A stretch of DNA of 64,000 bases from Aselliscus stoliczkanus (taxonomy: Eukaryota > Chordata > Mammalia > Chiroptera > Hipposideridae), in assembly GCA_033961575.1 (NCBI GenBank), contig CM066732.1, forward strand, positions 75,988,687 through 76,052,686, read 5' to 3'. Made by a program: the position numbers and the translations under genes. This document shows, in pieces, positions 37,749 to 49,700 of the stretch. The notes under the pieces were generated by a model that saw only the letters and a program-made list of their open reading frames with translations, ran no database searches and was not told the DNA's origin. The first letter of the stretch is position 1. Every line of letters begins with the position of its first letter.

Positions 37749-39109
37749 AAGGTATGATCAAACTACATGGTGAAAGTTTAAATAAAATTAAAAAATTGCA
37801 GTAAGACACATTGCCCTTAATTCCCATCAAAATACGCCCCCTCGCTTCGAACACACTTATTCCATCATTCTTGCCACTTTCTGAAGCAGTTCTGAAAGTT
37901 CTCTTTTGTGAATGCCTTTAGTTGCACTGTCGTGGCTGACTCAATGTCCAGAATTAATTTAAAATGTTTACTTTTCATGGTCATTTTGACTTTGGGGAAG
38001 AGCCAGAAATCACAAGGTGTCAGAACCGATGAATAAGGTGGATGAGGATACACTGTAATGTTTTTACTTGACAGAAATTGCCTTATACCAAAAGCGATGT
38101 GTGACACGGGAGCATTGTCATGCCGGAGGATGATTTATGGGACACTTTAAAACACACCTTCTCTCAACTGTAGCTCACACCCTGCTGACTGCACCGAACA
38201 AGTTGAAACTTGTCACACACGGTTACTAAGGTTTGAAATGCCGCTTCCCATATTGAGGATCCCCGCTTTTTGTTGGATGGTACTCGGCATCCAATGTATT
38301 GTATGATCACAATGGAAAGGCTCTGTGTCATACATTGCTTCTGGTACGGCAATTTCTGTCAAATAAAAACATTACGGGGCTGGCAGAGTGGTGCATTGGT
38401 TAAGAGCTGGCTTGGGATGCCAGCGGCCCTGGTTTGGATCCCACATATGAGGGCCAGTGACACTGCCCTCTACAGTTAAGATGGTGAACAACAGCTCAAC
38501 CTGGAGCTGGGCTGTGCAAGTCCCGGCCACAGCATAGGCTGCAGCCCCTGCTGCAGTGGGCTGCCATAAGCTACAGTGAGTGGCGGGCAGCCAGCGTGAG
38601 CAGCCGACAGCTGGAGTGAGCTGCCCATAGCTGCCATGAACAGCCGTCCAGAGGCCGGCGACTGATCTGCCTCACCCGGGAAGAGCGCAATGATAATACC
38701 AACATGGGCCAGTGAAGCAACATTCTCCACAACTAGACTGAAGAACAAAAGGGCAGCATCTTGTCTGTTCCCCTCCCCCAATTCCCCAACAAAAATCTTA
38801 AAAAAAAAATAAAAATTATGGTGTGTTGATCCACCTTATTCATCATGCAACATCTGGCTCTTCCCCAAAGTCAAGACGACCAAGAAAGGTAAACATTTTG
38901 AATCATTTCAGGACCTCAAGGCAGCCACAACAGCACAGCTAAAGACACAAAAGAGGACTTCCAGGACTGCTTTAGAAAGGGGCAAGAATGATGTAATGTG
39001 TGTTTGAAGCAAGGGGGAGTATTTTGATGGGGATTAAAAGGGCAATGTGTCTTTTACTGTAATTTTTTTTTTATTTAAACATTCACTATATTTTGTGATC
39101 TCATCTTGT
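37749..39109 (-). mobile_element. Foldback mariner relic with nested SINE
   Basis: The minus strand from about 38130 to 37865 encodes the same mariner C-terminal region as the 15.5-kb copy (SSKNITVYPHPPY, PCDFWLFPKVKMTM), ending at FRKWQE and a stop. From about 38325 to 39109 an inverted version of the same segment reads on the + strand, interrupted by a SINE at 38376-38815. Arms are about 360 and 345 bp once the SINE is removed, around a spacer of about 216 bp. Frames are broken and the first catalytic Asp region is absent. Confidence 0.82.
38376..38815 (+). mobile_element. Long tRNA-headed SINE in mariner
   Basis: Inserted in the right arm of the foldback mariner. Flanks TAAAAACATTACG and TAAAAATTATGG are an imperfect duplication. 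Removing it restores collinearity with the left arm. Confidence 0.88.
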
Positions 39110-39290
39110 ACACTATTTAAAAACAAAACAAAATATAAACAATGTCAATTTCAAACAATGGGGATTAAATAAATACATTGATACATCTAGCTGATTAAAT
39201 ATTATATAGTTATTAAAATTCATGCTGAAGAACAAAAATGTACTTAATAGTATCACATATTATATTGATTATGTCAATAAAAATACTACT

Positions 39291-39411
39291 GGGCCGGCCA
39301 AGTGACACAGTGGTTAAGTGCTGGTTTGGGAAGCCAGTGGCCCCAGTTCGGGTCCCACATATGATGGCCAGTGACACTGCCCTTTAAAAAAAACAAAACA
39401 AAACAAAAAAC
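39291..39411 (+). mobile_element. Short tRNA-headed SINE
   Basis: Short type with an A-tail expanded to (CAAAA)n. AAATACTACT / CAAACTACTACT at the edges. Confidence 0.9.
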
Positions 39412-39689
39412 AAACTACTACTATATGAGACATATGCACAGGAAAATATTTAAAGGGATATTTACCAAAATATGAACAGTAATTATCTCCAAGTGGATTA
39501 TAAGTGATTCATTTTGTCAGAGCTAGCCTTGCACCTAACAGATTTGGGCAGTGTCAGAGAACAAATATGTCTTTGTTGAATGCTTTGTTGATTGTTATCA
39601 TAGGACACACTTATGGCTTTCTACCCCACATCCATTTCTCTTCCCCTCCTTCCTGGAAACTCCAGTTTTATTCAGGTGCCCACATTCTT

Positions 39690-40185
39690 CTAAGACGACT
39701 TATGGTTTGGGGAGGCTAGCCCTAGTCCCATTTCCAGCAGTAATCCCTGATTGGAATAAGGCTTAGACTCTAAATTAATCAGAGTTACACTTTTAAAGGT
39801 GGTCATGTGATCCAGTTCTAGTCTGAGATATGAGAGGTCTACAGAAGAGAGGAAAGGTTTCTAAGCAATTTTTTTCTGCTTGTGGATGTTGTTATGTCAG
39901 GATGTGAAACCTAAAACTGCTGAAGTCATCTTGGGTCATGAGGAGAACCAATCTTAGAATGAGGTCACTGAAGATGACAGAGTGGAGAGTTGGAAGACAT
40001 CTAGGTCTTTGATGGCATCATTAAGCAACTGACTGTACTATTCCCAGAGACTCCTTATTTCTTGATTTGTTATTGTTGTTGTTGTTGTTGTTGTTGTAAG
40101 ATAATAAACTTCCTTACTGCTCAAGTTTATTTGACATTTTCTGTTACTTGCAGCTAAAGGCATCCTAATGATATAGTAGACTCTG
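39690..40185 (+). mobile_element. MLT1-type MaLR LTR
   Basis: Ends with TAAGATAATAAACTTCCTTA, then TTTCTGTTACTTGCAGC and CATCCTAATGATA, typical of MLT1 3' ends. Contains an internal (GTT)n run at 40073-40098. Confidence 0.7.
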
Positions 40186-40757
40186 GAAAAAATGGAGTTT
40201 GGCAATCTTCCTGAAGAGAATTTTGTTGTAGCATAACTCCCAGAGAGAAGGAGGAAAAAATTAGGACCCAAGTGTTGTCCAAAACAAAACAGGATCTCTT
40301 AGAATTTGAGTAAGCGAGGAATTGATAAAAATATATTTTGTTAAATACTTCTTTGATTAGAACATGGTAAAAGGAATTAAAATTTTCTTCTCCAACTAGT
40401 TAAATAATGATTACTTCATCTTTTTAGTTTTTCTTTTAAAATAAACGATTTTTGTCCAAAGCAAATACAATTTTTGATTGTATTTTTTATTTCCAAAATT
40501 TAAAAGTAACTCACTAATTATTCTCTAAAATTTTACTCTAAAATCTTCCAATACATTTGTTTTTGAAGCACACTGTTAGGAAACTATCCCCAACTATATT
40601 ATATATAGCTAAATCCTTAAAGTAACCAGATTGTGATTCGACATAATTTGTTCATGAAGTTGATGTAGAAGTAATTTCATAGAAATCTATTAAAACAAGA
40701 TAAAAAATTGATTATTTGGTTAAATGTATTAGAGGAGTGGTTGAGCTTTAATATATT

Positions 40758-40883
40758 TTTTCTTTTCTTTTTTTTTTTTTTTTTGAGGGCAGTGTCACTG
40801 GCCCTCATCATATGTGGGACCCTAACCGGGGCTGCTGGCTTCCCAAGCCAGCGCTCAACCACCGTGCCATTCGGCAGGCCCAT
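40758..40883 (-). mobile_element. Short tRNA-headed SINE
   Basis: Reverse copy with a long T-run. Perfect 14-bp duplication AGCTTTAATATATT at 40744-40757 and 40884-40897. Confidence 0.95.
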
Positions 40884-41956
40884 AGCTTTAATATATTCTT
40901 GAGTTAATTTATAAGTAATATAAAAATCTGTTATGTGAGCTTACATTAATTTTTCTTTTGATATTTCTTAACTTCCATAATTGACTTTTTGATAATTGTT
41001 AATATCAATTACTGATAATTCTTTTTATCATTCACAAATATCGCTTGAGACCTTTGCTCAGAAAGGAAGGCTCAGGTATTAATGAACAACTTGATTATTT
41101 CAAAGTTGGTTTCTGTATTCATGTGAGTTTTCAGCTATTGATTCTGACTAGAGTAATTATTATATGTATTTTTTGATAATTCTAGTTGGCTATTCATTTT
41201 AAATCCTATCTTTTTTTTATAACTAGTGATTTTAAAGTTTGGCATTTGAGAATTTCAATATTTCTGTACAATGCTTCTGGACTTGCCTTAAAACCCTTGC
41301 CTAATGATCAGAGGCATCTGAGGTACTCCTATGTGGCACTTCTTGACTTTTGTACACAAAGACACACCTGTTCTCCTATCAATTGTACACAAATCCCACT
41401 CATTAATTGTAACTCCACTCTTCCTCTGTCTACCTAGATAGTGGAGTTTTATCGGCACCCCCGACAATCCACATACAAATCATTAGGAAATATTGGCACT
41501 TTTTATCAGCAACAAATTACTGGAACATTCCTCCTGACACCTCATCACACTACCCTGACACCACATGATGCCTCATGACTCCCAGTGAAAAACACTACTC
41601 TAGTACTGATTACAATGCACTGTGAAACAAGAAACAAAGGACAAAAAAAATAAAGTCATCTCCCTCATTTTGGAAAATAACACTTGTTGGGGCAATAACT
41701 TAACCTCTCTATGCCTCAGTTCTTCTTACATAGAAAATGAAAGCTGCAAGTTCTCATGAAAATATTAGCAAGTTTAACATTATTGTTTTGAGAGCTTCCA
41801 TTCAATAAGATAGGACAATGAGCTTGGCAACATACAGAGGGAATTAAATGTGGAGGACCTGGAATCATTGGCTGAGAAATAGGATCTTTATGTATGAAGA
41901 CTTATAAAGATCATTGAACAGGGTAGTAGCATAACATTAATAGTATCTGTGTCTTC
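40884..41956. other. Intergenic DNA, no gene seen
   Basis: AT-rich. About 41690-41760 resembles a MIR core (CTCTATGCCTCAGTTCTTCT). Nothing else recognised. Confidence 0.45.
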
Positions 41957-42308
41957 AACAGAATACTCCTCCACCGTAAGATGAAATAGTGCCATTTGCG
42001 ACAACATGGATGGACCATGAGATCATTATACTAAGCGAAATAAGTCAGACAGAAAAAGTCAAGAAACATGACTTCACTCATATGTAGGATATAAAACTGA
42101 AAGCAACAAAGGAACAAGACAAATGAAGAAACAAAAACTCATAGACACAGACAATAGTTCAGTGGTTACCAGAGGGTAAGGGAGAAGGAGGGGTGGTAGA
42201 AGAGGGAAAAGGGGGTCAAATATATGATGATGTATTGTAGAAATGCACACTTGAAACCTACATGGTTTTAGTAACGAATGTCACCCCAATAGATCTAGTT
42301 AAAAAAAA
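41957..42308 (+). mobile_element. Short 5'-truncated L1 insertion
   Basis: About 350 bp of L1 3' end. TAATAGTATCTGTGTCTT on the left (41938-41955) matches AATAGAATCTGTGTCTT at 42876-42892. The duplication therefore brackets the L1 plus the two SINEs that later entered its right junction. Confidence 0.85.
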
Positions 42309-42316
42309 TAGAATCT

Positions 42317-42761
42317 GGGGCCGGCCGAGTGGCGCATTGGTTAAGCGCTGGTTTTGGGATGCCAGCGGCCCCGGTTCGGATCCCACGTGAGGGCCAGTGA
42401 CACTGCCCTCTACAGCCGACGGCAGCTCCACCTGGAGCTGGGCTGTGCGAGTCCCGGTGATGGTGTGGGCTGCAGCCCCTGCTGCAGTGGGCTGCCGTGG
42501 GCTGCAGTGAGTGGCCCGCAGCCAGCGTGGGCGGCTGGCGGCCAGCGTGAGCTGCCAATGGCTGCGATGGGCGACGTCCAGGGGCCGGCGACCGATCTGC
42601 CTCATCCGGGGAGAGCGCAGTGACGATGCCAACGGTGGGGCAGCATCCTCCGCAGCTAGACTGAGGAAAGGGAAGACGGCGGCTTGTCTGTTCCCCTTCC
42701 CTGATTCCCCAACGCTGTTCCCCTCCACCAATTCCCCAATAAAATCTTTAAAAAAAAAAAT
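42317..42761 (+). mobile_element. Long SINE in the L1 junction
   Basis: GC-richer copy with many CpGs retained, suggesting a younger insertion. It is flanked by AATAGAATCTG (42308-42318) and AATAGAATCTG (from 42760). Confidence 0.9.
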
Positions 42762-42768
42762 AGAATCT

Positions 42769-42877
42769 GGGGCCAGCCAAGTGGCGCGGTGGTTGAGCAC
42801 TGGCTTGGGAAGCCAGAGGCCCCGGTTCGGGTCCCACATAAGAGGGCCAGTGACACTGCCCCCCCCCCAAAAAAAAA
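42769..42877 (+). mobile_element. Short SINE in the same junction
   Basis: Short type with a CCCCCCCCCC run before the A-tail. Followed by a third copy of AATAGAATCTG at 42876. Confidence 0.9.
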
Positions 42878-43178
42878 TAGAATCTGTGTCTTAGGATGAA
42901 AACTGACAAAAGAGTGTAGAAGGGACTAGAGAAATATGGGAATAAGGAAAGTTAAGAGAACACTGCAAAGATCCAGGGGAGAGATGCTGAGGGTAACTGC
43001 TGTGGAAGAGCGTTGGGGGGTTGGAAGCAGAATGGGACCAATTTAAGAAGTAAAAGCAGATTATAGAAGCAGTAGGATTTGGTTACTAGATGGTGTGAAG
43101 AGGTTGGAAGGATTTGAATAGGACTTTGAGGTTTATGGCCTGATCATCTGAAGATGCCATTAATTGAATGGAAGCACA

Positions 43179-43288
<110 letters not shown>

Positions 43289-43970
43289 GATGAAGTGGGG
43301 CAGGTACTAAGGAATGGTTTTGTCTTGTGAGAAGTGCCTGTGGACACCCGGGCAGCGCTATACAGCTGCACTGTTAGAGTAGGCCTTGGGACATTTCTTG
43401 GTATAAAGGAAAGGAATATTCTTGTAATGTTAACAGCTTATTTTTACAGTGCTCAACCATTAGCACCCCAAACCCTGAGGTAGTTATTACCTCGCCAGCA
43501 GTAAAAACTTGATTACAGCCCATGACTGTTGAATGTGTGGAGGCCCTTGGTTCCCACAACTTCTACGGGCAAAATATTAATTGGAATTAACTACCGTGTG
43601 GCACAGGACAAAGATTAGATGATTTATTGTGGCTTCTGGAAGGCACTTGCTTGGTTTTTCCTTGCAGCCCTCAGGGAAAGGGAACTGGGAACTGGACAGC
43701 TCCCCGCGTAGCCCTGATCCCTGCCTGAGTCAGAGCTGGCCAGCTGTTAGGTGTCCCCAGCCAAGTGGGTCTGGCTTTCGGGCTCTCTCGGACTTGGCTG
43801 CTTCGACCTTGAGCAGTAGGCCCAACCTTCCCAGTGCTTGGCTCCCAGCCCCAGGCCCCCCGCGCCGGGGCGGGGCGGGGCTGCTCCGAGGCCCCGCCCC
43901 CCGCTGCCCCCGGCTGCCTCTGGCCCGCGGTGCGGTGCGCGCCTGCGCTGGCCCTCACCTCTGAGCAGCC

Positions 43971-43976
43971 ATGATG
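43971..43976 (+). CDS. SNX6: SNX6 coding exon 1 (start)
   Basis: SNX6 is a SNX-BAR sorting nexin of early endosomes. With SNX1 or SNX2 it forms the tubulating coat (ESCPE-1, linked to retromer) that returns cargo such as the cation-independent mannose-6-phosphate receptor to the Golgi. Only ATGATG is coding here. It is followed at once by a GTGGGT donor, and the first codons continue in exon 2 as EGLDDGPDFLSEEDRG. The start was chosen because Met-Met-Glu-Gly-Leu is the known SNX6 N-terminus and the splice joins in phase 0. Exons 1-6 in this window give 172 residues of about 406. The remaining exons, with the BAR domain, lie past 64000. The promoter is CpG-island type, which fits broad expression. 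Confidence 0.93.
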
Positions 43977-44135
43977 GTGGGTGTTCTCTAGTGGCGCCGA
44001 GCCCCGAGCGCGCGGTGGGGGCGGCGGGCGCGGGGAGGACGTGGGGGCCCCCGCTGCCCTGGCACTAATGTTTCCCTTTATGTCTCCCCGACTCTGTCCT
44101 CTCCGCCGGCCCCCTGGGCCCCGCCAATCTCGCAG

Positions 44136-44183
44136 GAAGGCCTGGACGACGGCCCCGACTTCCTCTCGGAGGAGGACCGCGGA
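44136..44183 (+). CDS. SNX6: SNX6 coding exon 2
   Basis: Encodes residues 3-18, the acidic EGLDDGPDFLSEEDRG tail before the PX domain. The acceptor is CAATCTCGCAG and the donor GTAAGT; 48 nt, phase 0 at both ends. It sits inside the CpG island only 159 bp from exon 1, so intron 1 is very short. Intron 2 (44184-55738) is the longest visible. Confidence 0.97.
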
Positions 44184-44724
44184 GTAAGTTCGACCCCTTC
44201 TCGCTCACGGGACCCTCCCTCTCCTGCCTTGGCCTCGGGTTGTGATACGCGGCAGGGCCCCCGCCTCGCGGCACCCCCTCCCCGCCGGCTTCCGTTCAGT
44301 TTCCTCCCCGCACCGCACCCAGCCCTACTGCAGCCCCTCCTCCCTCGGGGCCGCGCCGCGCTGATTTCTTGGGAGACCCGCAGCCTCGGCTTGGACCGTG
44401 CGGTGGACCTCCTCCCCGGCCTGCGTCGGGGTGCAAGTGGAGAACTGGGGGCCGGAGCTGGAACCCCTCCCCTCGCCGCTTTGCGGGGGTATATGAAAAC
44501 CCGTCCTCAGCCCTTCTTGGCTGCATCCTCAGTTTCCCCTTGTGGACTTCTCCAACGCACTCTCGCCCACCCTTTTCTCTTGAACACAAGAAATAGTACA
44601 GACCTGTTCCAAATTTTCCTTTGCAAGGTATTTTACAGTCACCAAATCTTAGCTCTTATCCAGTATCCTACCGGATTTTGCAAAGTGCTAGTAGACCTTG
44701 GTACCTCTACTTAATTATTTTTAT

Positions 44725-44820
44725 TTTTTAATTTTTCAATTACATTTGACATACAACATCAGTTTCAGGTGTACAACATAGTGATTACACATTTATATAA
44801 CCTTTATTTTTCCTCATGTC
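44725..44820 (-). mobile_element. L1 3' UTR scrap
   Basis: TCAGTTTCAGGTGTACAACA with ATAGTGATTACACATTTATA, the reverse L1 3' end. Just downstream of the SNX6 CpG island. Confidence 0.7.
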
Positions 44821-45974
44821 CAAAAATACATCTTTTGCAGATTTCCCTTGGCGTTGTTTTGAGGTGAATTACATTCCTTTTCAGAAAGGGCTCAGGGCTC
44901 CAGTTTCTCCCTCGGACTCTCTCCCCCAATTTGCCTTGGCTGAAGGGTGGTAATCTGTATAGTGCCTTGTACCTGCGAGCACTTGAAAAATATTGATATA
45001 TGATGATTGCAGTTCAGCAAAGTTCCATGGTTCCCTCACATTTAGCAGCCTGCACTTTTGTTTTCCATTTGCTTTTACTTATTCATCTTAGACAATGTGA
45101 GAGACACATCTTTTAGTCAGTTTTTGGCAAGGGATAAAATATTCTTGTAGGATATTGGTTTTTTTGATAAGAGATAAAGTAGTATTAGCGGATGACCTTT
45201 ATAAAGCTTTCAAATGGTAAGAAAAATGCAGAGGATGCTGCATATCTAATAAATGATGAATTAATAAATTTCTCAGTTTACACAGAAGCATCGTTTAAAA
45301 TTTTGTAGTGCAAAAGCATCAGGATTTCTGATTTTATATCTAAAAATTGTAGTTTCTGATTAATTTTAAAACGTGTGTGTGTAAATGTATATGTGTATTT
45401 TCTGGGATAAGAATAGAGTTACATGACCACTTATAGATTATATTTTGTATTTTAAAATAGGGGAACCAGCAGAATTCTTTAGTGAAATTAGATAAATTGA
45501 TTAGCACGAACTGATTTTTCTAAATATAAAGCAGATGGGCATCTTCATTTAGATAACAACTTTGACTCTTATTTTTGTGTTCTACCACAAAGAGCAAACA
45601 TCCCTAAAATCTGACTAATGTTCAGTAAAAGTATTAATTTGTTTAATATTTATGTTGACATGAAAAGTAGAGTATTTTTTGGTGAATACATGTGTTTCTG
45701 GCTTATGCCTTTGGTAAGATTTGTTTATGGAACTGGAACCACTTAAGTAATGTGTCCAAAAGCTTTTTTCATGTATTACAAAATTAAAAGGAGAGGAAGA
45801 CAAAGCATGTCTCACAAGGAGGTTTTTGTAGAATCTTGTAGATGAAAATTTTAATATGAAAATGGAAAAAAATATTACCATCAATTAGAGAGCATTTTTT
45901 GTAGAATGCCAAGATGAATATACTATATACATGTCCAGTTCTTCCTCATTTTTATCTTGTGGAACTGGGTGAAT

Positions 45975-46200
45975 CATAATAATAATTATATCAAATATGT
46001 ACTGGGTACTGTATTAAGCACTGTCTAAGCATTGTTTCTTTATATGTCTGATCATCCTTGTGAAGCTTTTAGTGTTCCCCATTTACAGATGAGAAACCTG
46101 AACCTCAGAAAGTAAGTTCTCTGAGGTCACACCGCCAGTGTAGGAGTGGGAGAGGAGAGGTGGACTTCCAACCATGTTCCTGACATCAAAACCTGTACAG
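45975..46200 (+). mobile_element. MIR relic
   Basis: TACTGGGTACTGTATTAAGC, CCCCATTTACAGATGAGAAA and AGGTCACACCGCCAGT appear in MIR order. Confidence 0.8.
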
Positions 46201-46752
46201 TATTTCTTAAAGTGGCCTTGAGATGCTTGCATCAGACCAGGGATGTTTGAAAAACAAAAGGCTGCACCTTAGTAAATCAATGTCTTGAAGGGGGAGAAAG
46301 ATAGATAACTACTTTTTAAACAAAAAGATGTGTTGTGCACTGAAGTTTGATTACAGCTGCACAAAGTTATCCTGCTGTTTCCTCACTTCAGAAACAGAAA
46401 TACCTGGCCTTTAAAATTTCCTTATATTGTGTTTATGCTGATAGAAATAGATTGCCATAGTCAGAACTTTTAGGCATTGCACTTTTAGTTTAGGTTATCT
46501 TGTTCAGCCTTTTACTAAAGAGAGTCTTGATAGAGAAAATGCATGAAGTACATATTTGATATGAATTGCAGAGGGAACATCATAAATTCAAACATAATGC
46601 AAGCATTGCATACAAGTAAGCAAATTAAATTCAACGTTTTAATAAATTTTTAAGCAGCCTTAAATTTTCATCATGGTATTTTGAGATAGAAGAGAATCTT
46701 GCAGCCTTAAAAAAATATTGTTTTGTGAGAAACTTAAAAAGTAGACTTTCAA

Positions 46753-46898
46753 GGGCCGGCTGAGTGGCTCAGTTGGTTAAGAGCTCGCTCAAGAGTGCGA
46801 GCTGAGCTCTGAGCAACGGTGGTTTGATGCCAGCCCGAGCTGAATTGCTGTTGAGCTGCCAACAGGTGGCAGGATGGTCCAGCTTAAAAAAAAAAAAA
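46753..46898 (+). mobile_element. VES-like SINE monomer
   Basis: The only forward monomer copy: GGGCCGGCTGAGTGGCTCAG head, GCCAACAGGTGGCAGGATGG end, A-tail. Duplication AAAAGTAGACTTTCAA at 46737-46752 and about 46899-46914. Confidence 0.93.
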
Positions 46899-47526
46899 AA
46901 AAGTAGACTTTCAAAATACACAATATTAAAAATTATTGGCCACTTTTTTATCTCTTCAGCCACACCTCTACATAATAGGGTTTTGTTGTGTTTCCCCCCC
47001 ACACACACAAATGAAGGACAGTAACATAGTAAACAAATGAGCCCTTTGAACTGGACATATTTTTCTCTGATGTGCTTGTTAAATAAGAGCAGTGGGTGTA
47101 TAATTCTCTTACCATTTGGTTTGAACTTATATGTTTATTATTTCAAAATTACTTCAGGTGGAGTAAATACACCTCTCCTGGATTCCTAGCGTTGTTTGTC
47201 CCTCTGTGTTTCTTATTTTCATAATGTCACCATTTTCCAGTCGTGCAGGCAAGAAACCTCTGAATCATATCCTTCATTCCTATATCAGAACAGTCACTGA
47301 GGCGAGTTAATTTTGCCTTTGAAATGTTGTTTATCTTTCATTTGTGAGGCCCCAGCTAAGGTCCTTGCTATTTCTTGCTTGGATTGTAGTGATACGTGTC
47401 ATTGGCCTGTCTCCAGTCTTAGTGCTTTCCAATCCAGTCTTCTCATTACTTGTAGCTATCTAACTAAAATGATTAAACCATATAGCAGCACTAGCAAAAA
47501 GGACTTACTTGGACCCAATTCTTTTT

Positions 47527-47554
47527 TTTTTTCTCACTTATATGTGGAATCTAT
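47527..47554 (-). mobile_element. 28-bp micro-retroinsertion
   Basis: A T-run plus CTCACTTATATGTGGAATCT lies between two perfect copies of GGACCCAATTCTTTTT (47511-47526 and 47555-47570). Read in reverse it is a tiny piece like L1 (ATTCCACATATAAGTGAG) followed by an A-run. Confidence 0.8.
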
Positions 47555-48094
47555 GGACCCAATTCTTTTTGAAGTAAGGTCCAAACTTCCTAGTCTAGCA
47601 TTAAACATCATTCATAACCCTTTCAGTATGTCCCCCCATTCATTCATTCATTCATTCATTCATTCCCTCTCCCCCTCCCCCTCCCTTCTAGTCTACTTGT
47701 CACTGCCCAAGCACTTCTGTCTACACCTTATTTTCTGCTTTATGCATGCTTTTCAGTGTTGTAGAGTGCATTATTTTTTTCTTACCCCCCCCCTTTTTTT
47801 TTTTACTTGAAATTTAACTTATCTTTCAAGAATTGGCCCAGATGTTTGCATTTTCTTTTGTACCTATACATCATTTAGCTTGAACACATTCTACATTTAT
47901 TGATAGTTCAGATAAAAATGTGACATAGATTGTGTTGGCAGAGGATAAGAAGACGGATATTGCCAGAGGTAAAAGGGAAAGTTCCTGCTCTGAGACCATC
48001 ACAGTGTAGTGAGAGACTTATGATAAAGTGCCCGAGAGTACAAAGGAGAGTGTGTTTAACTTTGAACGGGGAGGGGGGTAGTGAAAACAATGAT

Positions 48095-48310
48095 ACCTAC
48101 GCACTGATATGGAATTTACTGCATGCCAGGGACTTAACATGTATTAACTCAGTTCTCAAACTGTGAAGTAGCTGCTGCTGTTGTTCCTACTTTGGAAGGG
48201 AAAGCTGGGGTTCATAGAGATTTACTTTCCCAAGGTCATATAGCCAGTATGAACTGGATTCAAACTCAGGCAGTCTAACTGTAGGTCCTGGGCTCTTAAC
48301 CACTACGGTA
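48095..48310 (+). mobile_element. MIR relic
   Basis: TTTACTGCATGCCAGGGACT, TTTCCCAAGGTCATATAGCC and GGATTCAAACTCAGGCAGTC in MIR order. Confidence 0.8.
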
Positions 48311-48849
48311 TCTCCTAAGGGAGCTAAGCCTTGAATGTTGATTAGGATTTTTGTGGGTTCTCAGGGAAGGGGGACACTTGCCAGCAGAAAGGATAGTCTG
48401 TGTAGGTAATTTGGTCACACCTGGAACACTCGTTCTTACCAGAAGCAGGGATAGATGTGGATACTATAGATAGAGTGTAAAGTGCACAATGATAGAGACT
48501 CCAGGCAATGGGAAGTCATGAAGGATTTTTACCTTGGAACAATTTATGCATGCCCAGATGAAATTAGCATTGTGGATTACTCTGATGTGGAGGGTGGATT
48601 GATTCTTCCTTTCAGAAAAGAGAGAAGCCAGTTACCTGGTTACTGCAACAGTCCAGATGTGGTAGAACTGAGGCAGTGGAAGAGGGGCTGGAGGGGACAT
48701 TTAGGAGGTAGAATTGACAGGACATAGTGACTGAATAAATACATGTGCTGGACAGACAAGGAATATAGACGAGCAGAATTAGAAAGTAGATAAATTTGGT
48801 TTCAGATATGTTGGATTTTTAATGCCTATGAGGCATCTAATCCCTTCCC

Positions 48850-48975
48850 TGCCTAACTTGAATGTCAGATCTTTAAGGGTGAGGTTTGTGTCTTTTCATT
48901 GCTCTGTCTGTACATAGCACCTAGGACAATGGCTGATACATTGAAGGCACTCAACTGTTTAATAAATGACTATAT
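48850..48975 (+). mobile_element. L2 3' end relic
   Basis: TTTAAGGGTGAGGTTTGTGT, then ATAGCACCTAGGACAATGGC and GGCACTCAACTGTTTAATAA, the usual end of L2. Confidence 0.75.
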
Positions 48976-49700
48976 CCAGGTGGATATGTCTAGTTGGTAA
49001 TTTGAAATTATGATTGGGAACTTAGAATAAGAGGTCTGAGTTGAAGATACAAATTTAGGGATTATTAGTCAAGAATGGCTGAGATTGCCAAGGCTACATA
49101 GCACCCAGAGGAAAACAACATTTAAGGCCCAAGGGGAAGAAATGGACTAATTGATGGGGCTGAAGGGGATAGAAGGAGAATGAGAAGAGTCCCCGAAGTT
49201 AAGAGAATTTTAAGGAAGTGCCTCACTGAGGCAAAATACAGCAAAGAGGTCAAGACTGAAAAGTATTGGATTTGGAGATTAGATATTATGTGAAAGTTTT
49301 ATGAGATCAAGGCTTACTTGGCTCCTAAAGCAGTGTATGAGCAGATTCTGGGACAGACAGGAAGATTAAATGCTCAGGTGGACAAGCAGCTCAGCCCTCC
49401 ACAGGATACCACTTCTGAGAATGTAGAGAAGGTGGTAAGGCTAGCTTTATTTGTATAAAGGTTTATTGATGGGTCTGAGGGGAAAACAGCTGCTAGTATT
49501 TATTTCTTTGGGTTGTGGGAGGCAGGGTCACATATTGAGAGTTGGGGTGGAAATGTGGTACAGGGTTAAAATAGTAAAAGTTTGGAGTAGTTGTAAAGGA
49601 AATCAGAAGGGGAGCTGAGCAGATCTGCTCAGGATTGTTGAGTGGTTTTAAGATCCTAATGCAATTTGGACACCACTAATTTGTATAAAACAGTTAGGAA

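Larger units (their letters stand above)
43830..44480 (+). promoter_or_regulatory. SNX6: SNX6 CpG-island promoter
   Basis: The only GC-rich, CpG-rich block in the window. It straddles coding exons 1 and 2. It holds overlapping GC boxes (GGGGCGGGGCGGGG at 43867-43880, GCCCCGCCCC at 43891-43900), as expected for Sp/KLF-driven housekeeping promoters. No TATA box is near. A TGAGTCA AP-1-type site lies at 43726-43732. The exact transcription start cannot be read from sequence alone. Confidence 0.9.

Noticed and set aside
42258..42839. 193-codon reverse open frame with Trp/Cys/His-rich repeats
   Set aside because: It is the reverse strand of two SINEs. The same peptide-like strings recur at every long SINE copy (for example 3438, 15048, 22685, 33458), so they are repeat shadows, not genes.
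43629..44714. Extra open frames across the CpG island on both strands
   Set aside because: Long frames are expected by chance in GC-rich DNA. Only the frame spliced as ATGATG plus EGLDDGPDF matches a real protein.
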